This document shows, piece after piece, positions 51,928 to 62,379 of a stretch of 64,000 nt of DNA. Within the stretch, counting starts at the first letter, position 1; each line of letters starts with the position of its first letter. This DNA comes from Streptomyces antimycoticus (GTDB lineage: Bacteria > Actinomycetota > Actinomycetes > Streptomycetales > Streptomycetaceae): assembly GCF_005405925.1 (NCBI RefSeq), contig NZ_BJHV01000001.1, positions 2,914,001 to 2,978,000 of the forward strand. The letters run 5' to 3'. The position numbers and the translations under genes were made by a program. The notes beneath the pieces were generated by a model. It did not search any database and was not told the DNA's origin. It worked only from the letters and a program-made list of their open reading frames with translations.

Positions 51928-54006
51928 GTGAGCACCAAGCCGACTACCACAGACCTCGAGTGGACCGATCTGGACCGGCAGGCCGTCGACACGGCCCGGG
52001 TCCTGGCCATGGACTCCGTACAGAAGGTCGGTAACGGCCACCCTGGCACGGCCATGAGCCTCGCACCCGCCGCCTACCTGCTCTTCCAGAAGCTGATGCG
52101 GCACGACCCCTCCGACGCGGACTGGACAGGCCGCGACCGCTTCGTGCTGTCTCCGGGGCACACCAGCCTGACCCTCTACGTCCAGTTGTACCTGGCGGGC
52201 TTCGGGCTGGAGCTCGATGATCTGCGGTCGTTCCGCACCTGGGGCAGCAAGACCCCGGGCCACCCGGAGCACGGCCACACCACCGGTGTCGAGACCACCA
52301 CCGGCCCCCTGGGCCAGGGCATCGCCAACGCGGTGGGCATGGCGATGGCCGCCCGCTACGAGCGTGGCCTGTTCGACCCGGAGGCGCCCGAGGGCGCCTC
52401 TCCGTTCGACCACACCATCTGGGCGATCGTCTCCGACGGCGACCTGGAGGAGGGCATCTCCGCCGAGGCGTCCTCGCTGGCCGGCCACCAGAAGCTGGGC
52501 AACATCGTCGCCCTGTACGACGACAACCACATCTCGATCGAGGGCGACACCGCGACCGCGCTCTCCGAGGACGTGCTGAAGCGCTACGAGGCGTACGGCT
52601 GGCACGTCCAGCGCATCGAGCAGGCCGAGAGCGGCGACTTCGACATCCACGCGCTGTACGCGGCGCTCAAGGCGGCGCAGGCCGAGACCGAGCGCCCCTC
52701 GATCATCGCGGCCCGCACGATCATCGCCTGGCCCGCCCCGAACGCGCAGAACACCGAGGCGTCGCACGGCTCGGCGCTGGGCGCCGACGAGGTCGCCGCC
52801 ACCAAGCGCGTCCTCGGCTTCGACCCCGAGCAGCACTTCGCGGTCGAGACGGACGTCATCAACCACACCCGCGCCCTGGTCGACCGCGGCCGCGAGGCGC
52901 ACGCCGCCTGGGACAAGAAGGTCCAGGAGTGGCGGAACGCCAACCCCGAGCGGGCCGCCCTCTTCGACCGGATCGCCGCGGGCGAGCTGCCCGAGGGCTG
53001 GGAGTCCGCGCTGCCGGTCTTCGAGCCGGGCAAGGACGTCGCCACCCGTAAGGCGTCCGGCCAGGTGCTCAAGGCGCTCGGCGGGGTGCTGCCCGAGCTG
53101 TGGGGCGGCTCCGCCGACCTCGCGGGCTCGAACAACACCACGATCGACGCGTCCTCGTCCTTCCTCCCGAAGGGCAACCCGCTGCCGGAGGCCGACCCGT
53201 ACGGCCGCACCGTGCACTTCGGCATCCGCGAGCACGCCATGGGCTCGACCATGAACGGCATCGCACTGCACGGCAACACCCGTGTCTACGGGGGCACCTT
53301 CCTGGTCTTCTCCGACTACATGCGCCCGGCCGTCCGGCTCGCCGCGCTGATGAAGCTGCCGGTCACCTACGTGTGGACGCACGACTCCATCGGCCTCGGC
53401 GAGGACGGCCCGACCCACCAGCCGGTGGAGCACCTCTCGGTGCTGCGCGCCATCCCGGGCCTGAACGTGGTCCGCCCGGCCGACGCCAACGAGACGGCCA
53501 TCGCCTGGCGCGAGATCACCCGCCGCCACAGCGAGAACCCGGCTCCGCACGGCCTCGCGCTGACCCGGCAGAACGTGCCGACCTACGAGGCCAGCGAGGA
53601 CGCCGCCAAGGGCGGTTATGTCCTCTTCGAGGCGGAGGGCGGCGAGCCGCAGGTCATCCTCATCGGCACCGGTTCGGAGGTGCAGCTCGCCGTGGAGGCG
53701 CGTGAGCAGCTCCAGGCGGCCGGGGTTCCGACCCGCGTCGTGTCAATGCCCTCGGTCGAGTGGTTCGAGGAGCAGGACAGGGGGTACCGGGAGACAGTGC
53801 TGCCGCCGTCCGTCAAGGCCCGCGTGGCCGTCGAGGCGGGTATCGGCCTCACCTGGCACCGCTACGTCGGCGATGCCGGCCGCATCGTCTCGCTGGAGCA
53901 CTTCGGCGCCTCCGCCGATTACAAGGTGCTCTTCCGGGAGTTCGGCCTCACCGCCGAGGCCGTGGTCACCGCCGCCCGCGAATCTCTCGACGCCGCAGGG
54001 CGCTGA
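51928..54006 (+). CDS. tkt: Transketolase
   Basis: Thiamine-diphosphate enzyme of 692 residues moving two-carbon units in the pentose phosphate pathway. Cofactor motifs are KVGNGHPGTAMS near 35-46 and IVSDGDLEEGISAEA through DDNHISIEG (the GDG-N motif). The pyrimidine domain contains YGGTFLVFSDYMRPAVRL and HDSIGLGEDGPTHQP. The start is GTG 51928 with an AGGAG sequence upstream. It begins the pentose phosphate cluster; tal follows after 42 bases. Confidence 0.96.
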   Translation: MSTKPTTTDLEWTDLDRQAVDTARVLAMDSVQKVGNGHPGTAMSLAPAAYLLFQKLMRHDPSDADWTGRDRFVLSPGHTSLTLYVQLYLAGFGLELDDLRSFRTWGSKTPGHPEHGHTTGVETTTGPLGQGIANAVGMAMAARYERGLFDPEAPEGASPFDHTIWAIVSDGDLEEGISAEASSLAGHQKLGNIVALYDDNHISIEGDTATALSEDVLKRYEAYGWHVQRIEQAESGDFDIHALYAALKAAQAETERPSIIAARTIIAWPAPNAQNTEASHGSALGADEVAATKRVLGFDPEQHFAVETDVINHTRALVDRGREAHAAWDKKVQEWRNANPERAALFDRIAAGELPEGWESALPVFEPGKDVATRKASGQVLKALGGVLPELWGGSADLAGSNNTTIDASSSFLPKGNPLPEADPYGRTVHFGIREHAMGSTMNGIALHGNTRVYGGTFLVFSDYMRPAVRLAALMKLPVTYVWTHDSIGLGEDGPTHQPVEHLSVLRAIPGLNVVRPADANETAIAWREITRRHSENPAPHGLALTRQNVPTYEASEDAAKGGYVLFEAEGGEPQVILIGTGSEVQLAVEAREQLQAAGVPTRVVSMPSVEWFEEQDRGYRETVLPPSVKARVAVEAGIGLTWHRYVGDAGRIVSLEHFGASADYKVLFREFGLTAEAVVTAARESLDAAGR

Positions 54007-54048
54007 CACCCCGCAGACGACTTAGCGACGAGTAGGAGAACACACCCC

Positions 54049-55167
54049 ATGACAGACGCACTCAAGCGGCTGGCCGACGAAGGCGTCGCGATCTGGCTCG
54101 ACGACCTCTCCCGCAAGAGGATCACCTCCGGCAACCTGGCCGAGCTGATCGACCAGCAGCATGTCGTAGGCGTCACCACCAACCCGTCGATCTTCCAGAA
54201 GGCGATCTCCGGCGGTGAGGGCTACCAACAGCAGGTGGCCGACCTCGCGGTCCGCAAGCTCACCGTCGAGGAAGCCGTCCGCATGATCACCACGGCGGAC
54301 GTCCGCGACGCGGCCGACATCCTCCGGCCGGTCTACGACGCGACGGGCGGCCAGGACGGCCGGGTCTCCATCGAGGTCGACCCGCGCCTGGCCCACAACA
54401 CGGCCGCCACCATCGCCGAGGCCAAGCAGCTGGCCTGGCTGGTGGACCGGCCCAACACCTTCATCAAGATCCCGGCGACCGAGGCGGGGCTGCCCGCGAT
54501 CACCGAGGTGATCGGCCTGGGCATCAGCGTCAATGTCACGCTGATCTTCTCCCTGGAGCGGTACCGCGCGGTCATGGACGCCTTCCTGGCCGGTCTGGAG
54601 AAGGCCAAGGCCGCGGGCCTGGACCTGCAGAAGATCCACTCGGTGGCGTCCTTCTTCGTCTCCCGCGTGGACACCGAGATCGACAAGCGCATCGACAAGC
54701 TCGGCACCGATGAGGCCAAGGCGCTGCGCGGCAAGGCCGCCGTCGCCAACGCCCGCCTCGCGTACCAGGCGTACGAGGAGGTCTTCAGCTCCGACCGCTG
54801 GGCCGCCCTGGACCGGGCGAACGCCAACAAGCAGCGTCCGCTGTGGGCCTCGACCGGCGTCAAGGACCCGGCGTACAAGGACACCATGTACGTCACGGAC
54901 CTGGTCGCCCCCGGCACCGTCAACACCATGCCGGAGGCCACCTTGGAGGCGGTCGCCGACCACGGCGAGATCAGCGGCGACACCGTGCGCGGCACCTACG
55001 AGCAGGCCAAGGCCGACATCGACGCGCTGGCCGGGATCGGGATCTCCTACGACGACGTCGTCCAGGTCCTGGAGGACGAGGGCGTCGAGAAGTTCGAGTC
55101 CTCCTGGAACGACCTGCTGAAGTCCACCGAGGCGGAGCTCAAGCGCCTCGCACCCTCGGAGGCGTGA
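54049..55167 (+). CDS. tal: Transaldolase
   Basis: Class I aldolase of 372 residues (the long actinobacterial form) that transfers dihydroxyacetone units. The Schiff-base Lys is K140 ([12 protein letters not shown]). [13 protein letters not shown] (41-53) and [17 protein letters not shown] are family signatures. It lies 42 bases after tkt and 5 bases before zwf, so all are probably co-transcribed. AGGAG precedes ATG 54049. Confidence 0.97.
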   Translation: MTDALKRLADEGVAIWLDDLSRKRITSGNLAELIDQQHVVGVTTNPSIFQKAISGGEGYQQQVADLAVRKLTVEEAVRMITTADVRDAADILRPVYDATGGQDGRVSIEVDPRLAHNTAATIAEAKQLAWLVDRPNTFIKIPATEAGLPAITEVIGLGISVNVTLIFSLERYRAVMDAFLAGLEKAKAAGLDLQKIHSVASFFVSRVDTEIDKRIDKLGTDEAKALRGKAAVANARLAYQAYEEVFSSDRWAALDRANANKQRPLWASTGVKDPAYKDTMYVTDLVAPGTVNTMPEATLEAVADHGEISGDTVRGTYEQAKADIDALAGIGISYDDVVQVLEDEGVEKFESSWNDLLKSTEAELKRLAPSEA

Positions 55168-55172
55168 AAACC

Positions 55173-56696
55173 GTGACCAGCAGCAATCCGCTGCGTGACC
55201 CACGAGACCGACGGCTCCCGCGCATCGCGGGGCCGTCCGGCCTCGTGATCTTCGGCGTCACGGGCGACCTGTCCCGTAAGAAGCTGATGCCGGCCATCTA
55301 CGACCTGGCCAACCGCGGGCTGCTGCCGCCGGGCTTCTCGCTGGTCGGCTTCGCCCGCCGCGACTGGGAGGACGAGGACTTCTCCCAGGTCGTGCACGAC
55401 GCGGTCAAGGAGTACGCGCGGACCCCGTTCCGCGAGGAGGTCTGGCAGCAGCTGGCCGAGGGGTTCCGCTTCGTACCCGGCGCGTTCTCCGACGACGAGG
55501 CGTTCACGACCCTGCGGGCGACCATAGAGGAGCTCGACAAGGCGCGCGGCACCGGCGGAAACTTCGCCTTCTATCTGTCGGTCCCGCCGAAGTTCTTCCC
55601 CACCGTCGTCCAGCAGCTCAAGAAGCACGGGCTGTCGCAGGGCCAGGGCGACTCCTGGCGGCGCGCGGTCATCGAGAAGCCCTTCGGCCACGACCTGAAG
55701 AGCGCCCAGGAGCTCAACCAGGTCGTCCACGAGGTCTTCCGGCCCGGTGATGTCTTCCGGATCGACCACTACCTGGGCAAGGAAACGGTCCAGAACATCA
55801 TGGCGCTGCGCTTCGCCAACACGATGTTCGAGCCGATCTGGAACCGGTCGTACGTGGACCATGTGCAGATCACCATGGCCGAGGACATCGGCATCGGCGG
55901 GCGCGCGGGCTACTACGACGGCATCGGCGCGGCCCGTGACGTCATCCAGAACCACCTGCTGCAGCTCCTCGCGCTGACCGCCATGGAGGAGCCCGCCTCC
56001 TTCGAGGCGTCCTCCCTGGTCACCGAGAAGCTGAAGGCGCTGCGGGCGGTCAAGCTGCCCAAGGAGCTGGGCAAGCACACGGTCCGCGGGCAGTACGCCC
56101 CCGGCTGGCAGGGCGGCCAGGAGGTGCACGGCTATCTCGAGGAGGAGGGCATCGACCCCCACTCGAAGACCGACACCTACGCCGCGATCAAGCTGGAGAT
56201 CGACAACCGCCGCTGGGCGGGTGTCCCCTTCTACCTGCGCGCCGGCAAGCGGCTGGGGCGGCGGGTCACCGAGATCGCGGTGGTCTTCCAGCGCGCCCCA
56301 CACTCCCCCTTCGACGCCACCGACACCCAGGAGCTCGGGCAGAACGCCCTGGTCATCCGGGTGCAGCCGGACGAGGGCGTCACCATCCGGTTCGGCTCCA
56401 AGGTGCCCGGCACCTCCATGGAGATCCGGGACGTGACGATGGACTTCCAGTACGGCGAGTCCTTCACCGAGTCCAGCCCCGAGGCGTACGAGCGGCTGCT
56501 GCTCGATGTCCTGCTGGGCGAGGCGAATCTCTTCCCCCGCCATGAGGAGGTCGAGCAGTCCTGGCGGATCCTCGACCCGATCGAGGAGTATTGGGAGAAG
56601 CACGGCAGGCCCGAGCAGTACACGTCGGGGACCTGGGGGCCGAAAGCCGCGGACGAGATGCTCGCACGAGACGGACGGAGCTGGCGGCGGCCATGA
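55173..56696 (+). CDS. zwf: Glucose-6-phosphate dehydrogenase
   Basis: A 507-residue NADP-dependent enzyme, first step of the oxidative pentose phosphate pathway. The nucleotide motif is GVTGDLSRKK (28-37), and the active site is RIDHYLGKE (196-204, His199). GTG 55173 was chosen because GGAGG (55158-55162) lies 10 bases upstream; GTG 55164 would leave no spacing. Its stop overlaps opcA by 4 bases, and OpcA is its assembly factor. Confidence 0.96.
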   Translation: MTSSNPLRDPRDRRLPRIAGPSGLVIFGVTGDLSRKKLMPAIYDLANRGLLPPGFSLVGFARRDWEDEDFSQVVHDAVKEYARTPFREEVWQQLAEGFRFVPGAFSDDEAFTTLRATIEELDKARGTGGNFAFYLSVPPKFFPTVVQQLKKHGLSQGQGDSWRRAVIEKPFGHDLKSAQELNQVVHEVFRPGDVFRIDHYLGKETVQNIMALRFANTMFEPIWNRSYVDHVQITMAEDIGIGGRAGYYDGIGAARDVIQNHLLQLLALTAMEEPASFEASSLVTEKLKALRAVKLPKELGKHTVRGQYAPGWQGGQEVHGYLEEEGIDPHSKTDTYAAIKLEIDNRRWAGVPFYLRAGKRLGRRVTEIAVVFQRAPHSPFDATDTQELGQNALVIRVQPDEGVTIRFGSKVPGTSMEIRDVTMDFQYGESFTESSPEAYERLLLDVLLGEANLFPRHEEVEQSWRILDPIEEYWEKHGRPEQYTSGTWGPKAADEMLARDGRSWRRP

Positions 56697-57844
56697 ACAT
56701 CGATCTCACGGACACCACGTCCAGCCGGATCAACTCCGCTCTGATCCAGGCGCGCCGGTCCACCGGCACGCCGGCCGTGGGCATGGTGCTGACCCTCGTC
56801 ATCGTCACCGACGAGGGCAATCACTACGACGCGCTGAGGGCGGCGAGCGAGGCGTCCAAGGAACACCCCTCGCGCATCCTGGTCGTCATCAAGCGTCCGG
56901 GCCGGTCGCCGCGCGACCGCAAGATGGCCCGGATGGACGCCGAGGTGCGGGTCGGCGGCGAGACCGGTACCGGCGAGACGGTGCTGCTGCGGCTGCACGG
57001 CGAACTCGCCAACCACGCCTACTCGGTGGTCCTGCCCCTGCTGCTGCCGGACGCCCCGGTGGTGGTGTGGTGGCCGGAGGACGCCCCTGAGCACCCCAGC
57101 GAGGACCTGCTCGGACAGCTGGCCCAGCGCCGGATCACCGACGCCCAGGCCACCGAGGACCCGGTCGCGGCCCTCGGGCTGCGGGCCGCGACCTACACCC
57201 CGGGCGACACCGATCTGGCCTGGACCCGGATCACCCCGTGGCGCAGCGTCCTGGCCGCCGCGCTGGACCAGCGGCACTCCCCGATCACCTCCGCGATCGT
57301 CGAGGGCGAGGCGTACAACCCGAGCAGCGAGCTGCTGGCGCTGTGGCTCGCCGAGCGGCTGGGGGTGCCGGTGAACCGGCAGGTCTCGGAGGGCCCCGGG
57401 CTCACCGCGGTGCGGCTGGAGACGGCCGACGGCGTGATCTGCCTGGACCGGGCGAACGGCTCGCTGGCCGAGCTGGCGATGCCGGGCCAGCCCGACCGGC
57501 ATGTGGCGCTGCAGCGGCGTGAGGTCTCGGAGCTGATCGCCGAGGAGCTGCGCCGGCTGGACCCCGACGAGATCTACGCGTCGTCGGTGAAGTTCGGCGT
57601 GAACAAGCTGGGCAAGGGCGGCGTGGGCACGCTGGAGCGGGACGCCAAGGCCGCCCCGGCGACTCAGGTGGCACCGGGGTCCGACCGGCCGCCGCTGCCG
57701 ACCCGGGACCCGGAGGCGCCGCCGGAGCACGCCCCCGGCTCGCCGAAGAACCCACCGCAGGCACCGGCACAGCCGCCGGCTCCCAAGCCTCACCCCCCGG
57801 CGAAGGCCCAGGAGCGGAAGGCGGACGGGAAGGCGGACAAGTGA
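56693..57844 (+). CDS. opcA: G6PDH assembly protein OpcA
   Basis: A 383-residue protein needed for glucose-6-phosphate dehydrogenase assembly or activation in cyanobacteria and actinomycetes. The conserved region covers about 1-310 (SSRINSALIQARRSTGTPAV, VVVWWPEDAPEHPS). The C-terminal 65 residues are Pro/Ala/Lys-rich and low in complexity. ATG 56693 overlaps the zwf stop (ATGA) and its own stop overlaps pgl (GTGA). Confidence 0.94.
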   Translation: MNIDLTDTTSSRINSALIQARRSTGTPAVGMVLTLVIVTDEGNHYDALRAASEASKEHPSRILVVIKRPGRSPRDRKMARMDAEVRVGGETGTGETVLLRLHGELANHAYSVVLPLLLPDAPVVVWWPEDAPEHPSEDLLGQLAQRRITDAQATEDPVAALGLRAATYTPGDTDLAWTRITPWRSVLAAALDQRHSPITSAIVEGEAYNPSSELLALWLAERLGVPVNRQVSEGPGLTAVRLETADGVICLDRANGSLAELAMPGQPDRHVALQRREVSELIAEELRRLDPDEIYASSVKFGVNKLGKGGVGTLERDAKAAPATQVAPGSDRPPLPTRDPEAPPEHAPGSPKNPPQAPAQPPAPKPHPPAKAQERKADGKADK

Positions 57845-58623
57845 CCGCACCCCAGGTGGTCGTCCACCGCGACAAGGAGCTGATGGCCCAGGCCGCGGCG
57901 GCCCGGCTGATCACGAAGATCGTGGACGCCCAGGCCGCCCGTGGCTCCGCCTCGGTCGTTCTGACCGGCGGGCGCAACGGCAACGGCCTGCTGGCCGCGC
58001 TCGCCGCCTCCCCGGCGCGCGACGCGGTCGACTGGTCGCGGCTGGACCTGTGGTGGGGCGATGAGCGATTCCTGCCGGAGGGCCACGCCGACCGCAATGT
58101 CACCCAGGCCCGCGAGGCGCTGCTGGACACGGTGGAGCTGGACCCGGCGCGGGTGCACGCGATGCCCGCGTCCGACGGGGTGAACGGTGGCGACGTGGAC
58201 GCCGCGGCCGAGGCGTACGCCGCCGAGCTGGCCCGGGCCGCGCGGCCGGAGAACCACGGCGCGGTGCCGTCGTTCGACGTGCTGCTGCTGGGCGTCGGCC
58301 CGGACACCCATGTGGCCTCGCTCTTCCCCGAGCTGCCCGCCGTCCGGGAGACCGAGCGGATGGTGGTCGGGGTGCGCGGCGCGCCCAAGCCGCCGCCCGT
58401 GCGGATCTCGCTGACCCTGCCCGCGATTCGCGCGGCACGGGAGGTGTGGCTGCTGGCGGCCGGTGAGGACAAGGCGAGGGCGGTCACGATAGCCCTGTCG
58501 GGTGCCGGGGAGCTGCAGGCTCCGGCGGCGGGTGCGTACGGCCGCAGCCGCACGCTGTGGCTGCTGGACCGGGCCGCGGCGGCGGGGCTGCCGCGCGAGC
58601 TGTATCCCCCGGCGTCGCCGTAA
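57841..58623 (+). CDS. pgl: 6-phosphogluconolactonase
   Basis: A 260-residue hydrolase that opens 6-phosphogluconolactone, the product of Zwf. NagB-type fold with VVLTGGRNGNGLL, LDLWWGDERFLPEG, RNVTQAREALLD and the catalytic LLLGVGPDTHVASLFP. GTG 57841 overlaps the opcA stop. It is the last gene of the cluster, and a terminator hairpin follows. Confidence 0.96.
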   Translation: MTAPQVVVHRDKELMAQAAAARLITKIVDAQAARGSASVVLTGGRNGNGLLAALAASPARDAVDWSRLDLWWGDERFLPEGHADRNVTQAREALLDTVELDPARVHAMPASDGVNGGDVDAAAEAYAAELARAARPENHGAVPSFDVLLLGVGPDTHVASLFPELPAVRETERMVVGVRGAPKPPPVRISLTLPAIRAAREVWLLAAGEDKARAVTIALSGAGELQAPAAGAYGRSRTLWLLDRAAAAGLPRELYPPASP

Positions 58624-58638
58624 CCCTCGTACCGCAGA

Positions 58639-58673
58639 CGATCCCCCGTGCGCCTCTGGCGCCCGGGGGATCG
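58639..58673. terminator. Terminator between pgl and pgi
   Basis: Arms of 16 bases (CGATCCCCCGTGCGCC and its complement, 15 of 16 matching) with a 3-base loop, followed on the plus strand by CGTCGCGTTTT. It serves the converging pgl and pgi genes. Confidence 0.85.
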
Positions 58674-58725
58674 TCGCGTTTTCCCCGCTGTTCCTGCTCT
58701 CCGTGCTCTTCCGTGCCTCGGGACC

Positions 58726-60387
58726 TCAGCGGCCGCGCAGCGAACGGTAGGTGGCCACCAGATGCTCGGTGGAGGTGTCCAGGCCCGGCACCTCGGCGCC
58801 CTCGGTCAGGGCGGGCTCGACACGCTTGGCGAGCACCTTGCCCAGCTCCACTCCCCACTGGTCGAAGGAGTCGATGTTCCAGACGGCGCCCTGGACGAAG
58901 ACCTTGTGCTCATAGAGGGCGACCAGTTGGCCCAGCACCGACGGGGTCAGCTCGGAGGCGAGGATGGTGGTGGTGGGGCGGTTGCCGGGGAAGGTCTTGT
59001 GCGGAACCAGCTCCTCGGCCACCCCCTCGGCGGCGACCTCCTCGGAGGTCTTGCCGAAGGCCAGCGCCTGGCCCTGGGCGAAGAGGTTGGCCATCAGCAG
59101 GTCGTGATGGGACTCCAGCCCGGGAGGCAGATCCTTCACCGGCCGGGCGAAGCCGATCAGATCGGCCGGGACCAGCTTGGTGCCCTGGTGGAGCAGCTGG
59201 TAGTAGGCGTGCTGGCCATTGGTGCCGGGGGTGCCCCAGACGATCGGGCCGGTCTGCCAGTCGACGCGGTTGCCGTCCCGGTCCACGGACTTGCCGTTGG
59301 ACTCCATGTCCAGCTGCTGCAGATAATCGGTGAACTTCGACAGATAGTGGCTGTACGGCAGGACGGCATGCGCCTGGGCGTCATGGAAATTGTCGTACCA
59401 GATGCCCAACAGGCCCATCAGCAGGGGGACGTTCTCCTCCGGCGGGGCGGTGGCGAAGTGCTCGTCGACCAGGTGGAAGCCGGCCAGCATCTCGCGGAAG
59501 CAGTCCGGGCCGATGGCGACCATCAGGGAAAGGCCGATGGCCGAGTCATAGGAATAGCGCCCGCCGACCCAGTCCCAGAACCCGAACATGTTGTCGGTGT
59601 CGATGCCGAACTCGGCGACCTTCTCGGCATTGGTCGAGACCGCCACGAAGTGCTTGGCGACGGCCTCCTCACCGGCCCCCAGCCCGGTCAGCAGCCAGTC
59701 GCGGGCGGAGAGGGCGTTGGTAATGGTCTCGATGGTGGTGAAGGTCTTGGAGGCGACGATGAACAGCGTCTCGGCCGGGTCCAGGTCGCGCACCGCCTCA
59801 TGCATATCCGCGCCGTCCACATTGGAGACGAACCGGAATGTCATCGAGCGGTCGGAATAGGCGCGCAGCGCCTCGTACGCCATCTTCGGGCCCAGATCGG
59901 AGCCGCCGATGCCGACGTTGACCACGTTCTTGATCCGCTTGCCGGTGTGGCCGGTCCAGTCGCCGGACCTGACACGGTCGGCGAAGACGGCCATCTTGGC
60001 GAGCACGGCGTGTACTTCGCCGACGACGTCCTCGCCGTCCAGCTTGATCTCCGCGGAGCGCGGTGCGCGCAGCGCGATATGCAGCACCGCGCGGTCCTCG
60101 GTGGTGTTGATCCGCTGGCCGCGGAACATGGCGTCCCGCAGCTCGGCCACCTTGGTGGCCCGCGCCAGCTCGCGCAGCAGTCGCAGGGTCTCGTCGGTCA
60201 CCAGGTGCTTGGAGTAGTCGACGTGGAGATCGCCGACCTGAAGGGTGAGGCGGCGCCCGCGCTCCGGGTCGCCCTCGAACAGGTCGCGCAGATGCGCATC
60301 GCCCAGATCCTTGCGGTGTGCGGCCAGCGCATGCCACTCCGGCAGCTGGTCCAGCCTGGTGCGGCCTTCCATGGTCATCTCGGACAT
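58726..60387 (-). CDS. pgi: Glucose-6-phosphate isomerase
   Basis: A 553-residue glycolytic enzyme interconverting glucose-6-phosphate and fructose-6-phosphate. Signature segments are [45 protein letters not shown] and [19 protein letters not shown] 60387. It stands next to the pentose phosphate cluster on the opposite strand and draws on the same hexose phosphate pool. The MFS gene lies upstream on the same strand after a 42-base gap. Confidence 0.97.
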   Translation of the reverse strand: MSEMTMEGRTRLDQLPEWHALAAHRKDLGDAHLRDLFEGDPERGRRLTLQVGDLHVDYSKHLVTDETLRLLRELARATKVAELRDAMFRGQRINTTEDRAVLHIALRAPRSAEIKLDGEDVVGEVHAVLAKMAVFADRVRSGDWTGHTGKRIKNVVNVGIGGSDLGPKMAYEALRAYSDRSMTFRFVSNVDGADMHEAVRDLDPAETLFIVASKTFTTIETITNALSARDWLLTGLGAGEEAVAKHFVAVSTNAEKVAEFGIDTDNMFGFWDWVGGRYSYDSAIGLSLMVAIGPDCFREMLAGFHLVDEHFATAPPEENVPLLMGLLGIWYDNFHDAQAHAVLPYSHYLSKFTDYLQQLDMESNGKSVDRDGNRVDWQTGPIVWGTPGTNGQHAYYQLLHQGTKLVPADLIGFARPVKDLPPGLESHHDLLMANLFAQGQALAFGKTSEEVAAEGVAEELVPHKTFPGNRPTTTILASELTPSVLGQLVALYEHKVFVQGAVWNIDSFDQWGVELGKVLAKRVEPALTEGAEVPGLDTSTEHLVATYRSLRGR

Positions 60388-60429
60388 CAGCCCACTTCTC
60401 GTCGGTGCCTGGCCCCCGTGGCCACCAAC

Positions 60430-61668
60430 CTAATTGATGACGGACCGCATTCCCGGAACGAGGGCCGCCACCCCGCAGACGAAGAGCGCCGCGGCCCCCA
60501 GCGCGGGTGTGTTGAGCCCCCACGCCTCGGCCATCACCCCGCCCAGCAGCGCGCCGAGCGGGGCGCCCGCGGTCGACAGGGTGCGGAAGGCTGAACTCAC
60601 CCGCCCCAGCGCCCCGTCGGGGCTGCTCTGCTGCATCATCGTCACCTCGGTCACGTTCCAGACGATCCCCGCGAAGCCGAAGAGGCCCATGGCGGCGACC
60701 GCGACCGGCAGGCTCCGTATCGCCCCCAGGACGACCAGGGCACCGATCTGCGCGGTGCCGCACACCACGAGGGCACGGGTGCGGCCCAGCTTCTCGGTGA
60801 GCCGGGCGGCCACCAGCCCCCCGATCACACTCCCGATGCCGTACACGGTGATGACCGCCGCATAGCCGGAGTTCCCGGCGCCCAGCCAGCCGGTGATGTG
60901 CAGCACCAGGGTGGCGATGAGCGCGCCGATGCCGATATTGCACAGCGTGGTGGAGGCGCACAGCGCCCGCAGCGTCCGGTCCCGCCACAGCACGGCCAGG
61001 CCCTCGGCGATATCGCGCCGCAGCGATCCGCCCGGCGGGCGCGGGGCCCGCTGAGGGGGCGTCACCCCCAGCGAGGCGACCAGCACGGCGGCGGCGAGAT
61101 AGGTGACCGCGTCCGCCGCGAACGGCATCGCGGCGCCGAGGCCCAGCAGCACCGGCACCAGCGGGGCGCCCACGAACCGGCCCATGACCTCCTGCCCGGT
61201 CATCAGCCGGGCGTTGGCCCTGCTCAGCGCCTCCTGCCCGACCACCGAGGGCAGCAGCGCCGTGGCGGCGTTGTCGAACAGGGTCTGCAGCGTGGTCAGG
61301 GCGAAGGCGAGGGCGAGCAGCAGCCCGATGGTGGCCTGGTCCAGCCAGACCGCGACGGCGAACCCCGCCATCAGGACGGCCCGCGCGCCGTCCACCGCCC
61401 ACATCGCCCGCCGCTGGTCCACCCGGTCCGCGATCGCCCCGCCGATCAGCCCGAACAGCAGCCAGGGCAGAAAGCCGCAGGCGGTCACGAGCGAGACCAG
61501 CACCGGCGAATCGGTCAGCGAGACGGCCAGCAGCGGCAGCGCCGCACCCCGCAGGGCGTCTCCGAACCGGGAGACGACCGCGGCCGCCCACAGCCGCCCG
61601 AACCCCCCGCGCCACGCGGGCACCGCCGGTTTTCCGGCGCCCAGCTCACCGGCGTCCACCGCGGCCAT
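60430..61668 (-). CDS. MFS transporter
   Basis: Twelve-segment membrane protein of 412 residues, MFS_3/enterobactin-exporter-like. The first segment is followed by GGAIADRVDQRRAMW (motif-A loop), and the second half begins near LVLHITGWLGAGNSGYAAV. ATG 61668 was chosen for GAGGGGGA upstream and because the frame before it is non-conserved. It lies between pgi and the rbpA family gene on the same strand with no clear partner. The exported compound is unknown. Confidence 0.87.
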   Translation of the reverse strand: MAAVDAGELGAGKPAVPAWRGGFGRLWAAAVVSRFGDALRGAALPLLAVSLTDSPVLVSLVTACGFLPWLLFGLIGGAIADRVDQRRAMWAVDGARAVLMAGFAVAVWLDQATIGLLLALAFALTTLQTLFDNAATALLPSVVGQEALSRANARLMTGQEVMGRFVGAPLVPVLLGLGAAMPFAADAVTYLAAAVLVASLGVTPPQRAPRPPGGSLRRDIAEGLAVLWRDRTLRALCASTTLCNIGIGALIATLVLHITGWLGAGNSGYAAVITVYGIGSVIGGLVAARLTEKLGRTRALVVCGTAQIGALVVLGAIRSLPVAVAAMGLFGFAGIVWNVTEVTMMQQSSPDGALGRVSSAFRTLSTAGAPLGALLGGVMAEAWGLNTPALGAAALFVCGVAALVPGMRSVIN

Positions 61669-61764
61669 GACATCCCCCTCTGCCTCCGCCCCGCCCGGCG
61701 GGACGGCTCCGACGGCTCCCCCCCGTGATGGAGCACCCCCTGACCGTAGCCCGCACCACTGACA

Positions 61765-61810
61765 ACGGCCCGGCCGCGCACCCCTCACAGGAGGTGCCCG
61801 GCCGGGCCGT
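61765..61810 (-). terminator. Terminator after the rbpA family gene
   Basis: Perfect 12-base arms, ACGGCCCGGCCG and CGGCCGGGCCGT, enclose 22 bases that pair further (GCACC/GGTGC). It lies 18-63 bases past the rbpA family stop on the minus strand. Confidence 0.8.
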
Positions 61811-61827
61811 CGTACCGCGTGCTGTGT

Positions 61828-62163
61828 CTAGATCTCGCCCCGGAGCTTGGCGAGTGCCTCGGCGAGGATCGCCTCGCCGTCGGCGTCGCTGCGCCGCTCC
61901 CGTACGTACGCCAGATGCGTCTTGTACGGCTCGGTGCGCGGCGGGTCCGGCGGGTTGTCCCGGTCCTTGCCGGCCGGGAAGCCGCAGCGGGGGCAGTCCC
62001 ACGTGTCAGGGATCTGCGCATCGCTGGCGAAGCTCGGCACGGTCTCATGTCCGTTCGAGCACCAGAAGGAGATGCGCAGGCGCGGCGCCGATTCGCCTCG
62101 CTCGGCCTCTCCCATCGGCCCCGCTCCGACCCGGCTTCCACGGATCGCGTTGCCACTTGCCAC
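61828..62163 (-). CDS. rbpA: RbpA-family RNA polymerase-binding protein
   Basis: An actinobacteria-specific protein of 111 residues that binds RNA polymerase and primary sigma factors and helps open promoters. The N-terminal region (AIRGSRVGAG) is followed by a small zinc-ribbon-like domain with C35, H39, C57 and C60 (FWCSNGHE, WDCPRCG) and the C-terminal helix HLAYVRERRSDADGEAIL, which contacts sigma. GTG 62163 has GGGAG 8 bases upstream. Streptomyces can hold two members of this family; the sequence here differs from the best-known RbpA, so it may be the paralogue. Confidence 0.85.
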   Translation of the reverse strand: MASGNAIRGSRVGAGPMGEAERGESAPRLRISFWCSNGHETVPSFASDAQIPDTWDCPRCGFPAGKDRDNPPDPPRTEPYKTHLAYVRERRSDADGEAILAEALAKLRGEI

Positions 62164-62228
62164 GGTCGTAACTCCCTGCGTGATGGTGCCGCGAAGCCTC
62201 GATTGGCAGCTTCGCCGCCCGGCGCCCC

Positions 62229-62256
62229 AGTCTACGTAAGGCCCAACGCGCGTCCA
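62229..62256 (-). promoter_or_regulatory. Candidate rbpA promoter
   Basis: On the minus strand TGGACG (62251-62256) and TAGACT (62229-62234) are separated by 16 bases and lie 66 bases or more upstream of the GTG. They resemble -35 and -10 elements of a housekeeping promoter. Confidence 0.4.
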
Positions 62257-62379
62257 GTGAGAGGAGTTACACCCGTCCCCGAGGACGCCATGCCATCATA
62301 GGCCGCATATGGGCCCCGCTGACGACGGTACGTCAGTTATCGGGCGTCGGCCGGGCCCTGAGCGGGCCCCGCCGGAGCC